64,000 bases of DNA from Gloeopeniophorella convolvens. Lineage: Eukaryota > Basidiomycota > Agaricomycetes > Russulales. Where the stretch lies: contig WTXD01000008.1 of assembly GCA_022496205.1 (NCBI GenBank), forward strand, positions 1-64,000. Reading direction: 5' to 3'. The notes under the pieces are model-generated. The model was not told the DNA's origin and made no database searches. It saw nothing but the letters and a program-made list of their open reading frames with translations. Made by a program: the position numbers and the translations under genes. Numbering within the stretch: the first letter of the stretch is position 1; each line of letters begins with the position of its first letter. This document shows positions 62,786-64,000 of this stretch, piece by piece.

Positions 62786-63117
62786 ACAAGCAATCGACGA
62801 ACGAACAAATCGCAAGTATGGACGCGCTGTGTACCCCCCCTTCATACGGTTTCCTCTCTCCATGGCATCTGCTCTTATTGCTCAAATCATTATCGCTTCA
62901 TATTGCATGTCCGGCCGCACGCATTTCGCCTGGGATTCAACGCACTCTATGCATGTACCGCACCCACATTCGCACTGTACAAAATTACCTTATCATATCG
63001 TTGCTTCATGCTCCAGTTACATATCTCGTACATATGTGCCATTGCACTGTTCATACACCCTATGTCATGTTGTAGTGTTCTCTAGATATGTCCTTGAATC
63101 AAATGGGTTTGTTACCA
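62786..63117. other. Convergent 3' intergenic region (CDC6 and gamma-tubulin complex gene)
   Basis: About 330 bp, AT-richer, with repeated CAT/TGTAC-like words and no gene. Confidence 0.4.
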
Positions 63118-63972
63118 TCATACGGGATGGAAAAGGGCTGAAGTCTTCTGCTGATCAAACCCTGGGTCGAGCTTCACAAGGAGATGATGCAAACTGCTTG
63201 CGCCGCCTGTGGGCATGCGTTTGCCAGCGGTTCCTGCAGCCAGGTGTGTATACTCCAGTGGAAGATGGGAGGAGGCAGACATCTTCTCGACCTGCTCCCG
63301 GAGCGCCTTGATCTAGGAAGCAGTATCATGAGGCGAACGAGCTTGCTTCGTTGATTGGACTTACCAGCGTTCCCATCTTCTCTTCGAAAGAGGCGTGTAG
63401 TCCTTCAAGAAGAGGTATTGCAGCATACTCCTCGATCCGTCCGCGCCTTCTCTCACCCGCGAGAATGCACAACTCGAGCCCAACCTCCATGCATCCTCTC
63501 AGTGCGTCACCCGCCACTTTCTGGCTAGAACGCAATAGGCATGCACTCAGTACGTCATCCATCATGTCCGAGTGCGCATCAGCCAGCTCGAAAACGTCTG
63601 TGAACATGTCTGGCGTAAGACGCGCGAGGAAAGGATCGACATTCCCTCGCACGGCGACGTCGGGGACGTGCGAGGCGACAGCATAGATGAAAGATTGCAC
63701 GGAGAAGCGAAAGCGGAGCAGGAGTTTATTTGCTGCAGCGAGGGTTGGGAAGAGTGGCGACTCGCGGGTCATGCGAAACAGCGCGGCGAGCGCGTTTTGT
63801 ACTGCGTCGGGTAAGGCGCTATGATTCGGGCTGACTTTGGTACAGCACTTACCTCGTAGGAGGCGCAGTATGAAAGAGAAGGCGCGCTGATATTTGGAGA
63901 GGACATCAGGTGTTATGATCACGTCGAGCGGAGGCGGTGGTTTGTAGTCCATGAAGAGGAAATCCAGTGCCC
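63118..63972 (-). CDS. Gamma-tubulin complex component (GCP family), 3' part
   Basis: The C-terminal part of a Spc97/Spc98-type protein of the microtubule nucleation complex at the spindle pole body; the 5' end lies beyond the right edge. The first visible exon gives ALDFLFMDYKPPPPLDVIIT, then PDVLSKYQRAFSFILRLLR, the GCP signature just before the C-terminal helices. Next come VQNALAALFRMTRESPLFPT, LLRFRFSVQSFIYAVASHVP and LEGLHASFEEKMGTL. A last intron leads to ALREQVEKMSASSHLPLEY and LDPGFDQQKTSALFHPV before TGA at 63118-63120. The wording fits the GCP4/5/6 branch better than GCP2/3, but the subgroup is not certain. Confidence 0.82.
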
Positions 63973-64000
63973 TTTAGGAATGTCAGTCAAGTCCAACTGG

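Overview
The window looks like nuclear DNA of a filamentous basidiomycete, most likely an Agaricomycete. Genes are dense and lie on both strands. Nearly every coding region is cut by many introns of about 50-60 nt, mostly GT-AG with a few GC-AG. The gene set is eukaryotic and fungal: GPI transamidase subunit, OPT transporter, ATP synthase OSCP, SUV39-type methyltransferase, Rei1, Rax2, Spe2, Dbf4, Spo11, Cdc6. No genus can be assigned from sequence alone. Gene models were spliced by hand, so internal exon edges are inferences; starts and stops are given where the reading frame supports them.

Layout. 1-5.3 kb is accessory DNA without a recognised intact gene. It holds a frayed open frame at the left edge, a repeat family present twice (about 1890-3516 and 4831-5045), a 1359-bp CACTA-type element inserted into the first repeat copy, a GC-rich island, and a tRNA-like segment with A and B boxes. 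5.5-11 kb holds two tandem M17 leucine aminopeptidase genes. 11.1-18 kb holds PIG-U (minus), a Ser/Thr kinase (plus) and an MFS transporter (minus). 18.3-27.3 kb holds a large AT-hook protein resembling the CANIN/SLF2 family, an OPT oligopeptide transporter (minus) and the mitochondrial OSCP subunit. 27.6-34.2 kb holds a SUV39-like histone methyltransferase with SUMO-interaction-like motifs, an intron-containing tRNA-Tyr and REI1. 34.6-39.2 kb is RAX2 (minus), ending in a predicted cytoplasmic SH3 domain.

39.9-48.6 kb carries a complex I accessory subunit, an unrecognised coiled-coil protein, a small RPEL protein, a DUF1279 protein, S-adenosylmethionine decarboxylase and a PP2C phosphatase. 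49-53.4 kb holds a protein with two tandem Zn2Cys6 motifs and a small secreted protein. 54-62.8 kb groups three chromosome-cycle genes, DBF4 (minus), SPO11 (plus) and CDC6 (plus), with a small type I membrane protein between the last two. The right edge is the 3' part of a gamma-tubulin complex component (minus).

Many neighbours are divergent and share short promoters (MFS/AT-hook protein, OPT/OSCP, complex I subunit/coiled-coil protein, DUF1279/SPE2, DBF4/SPO11, membrane protein/CDC6). MluI-box-like motifs sit upstream of DBF4 and CDC6, consistent with G1/S control. The most notable points are the SH3-tailed Rax2, the dated nested transposon with its empty site in the same window, the paired Zn2Cys6 motifs with matching introns, the diverged tandem aminopeptidases, and the cluster of DBF4, SPO11 and CDC6.
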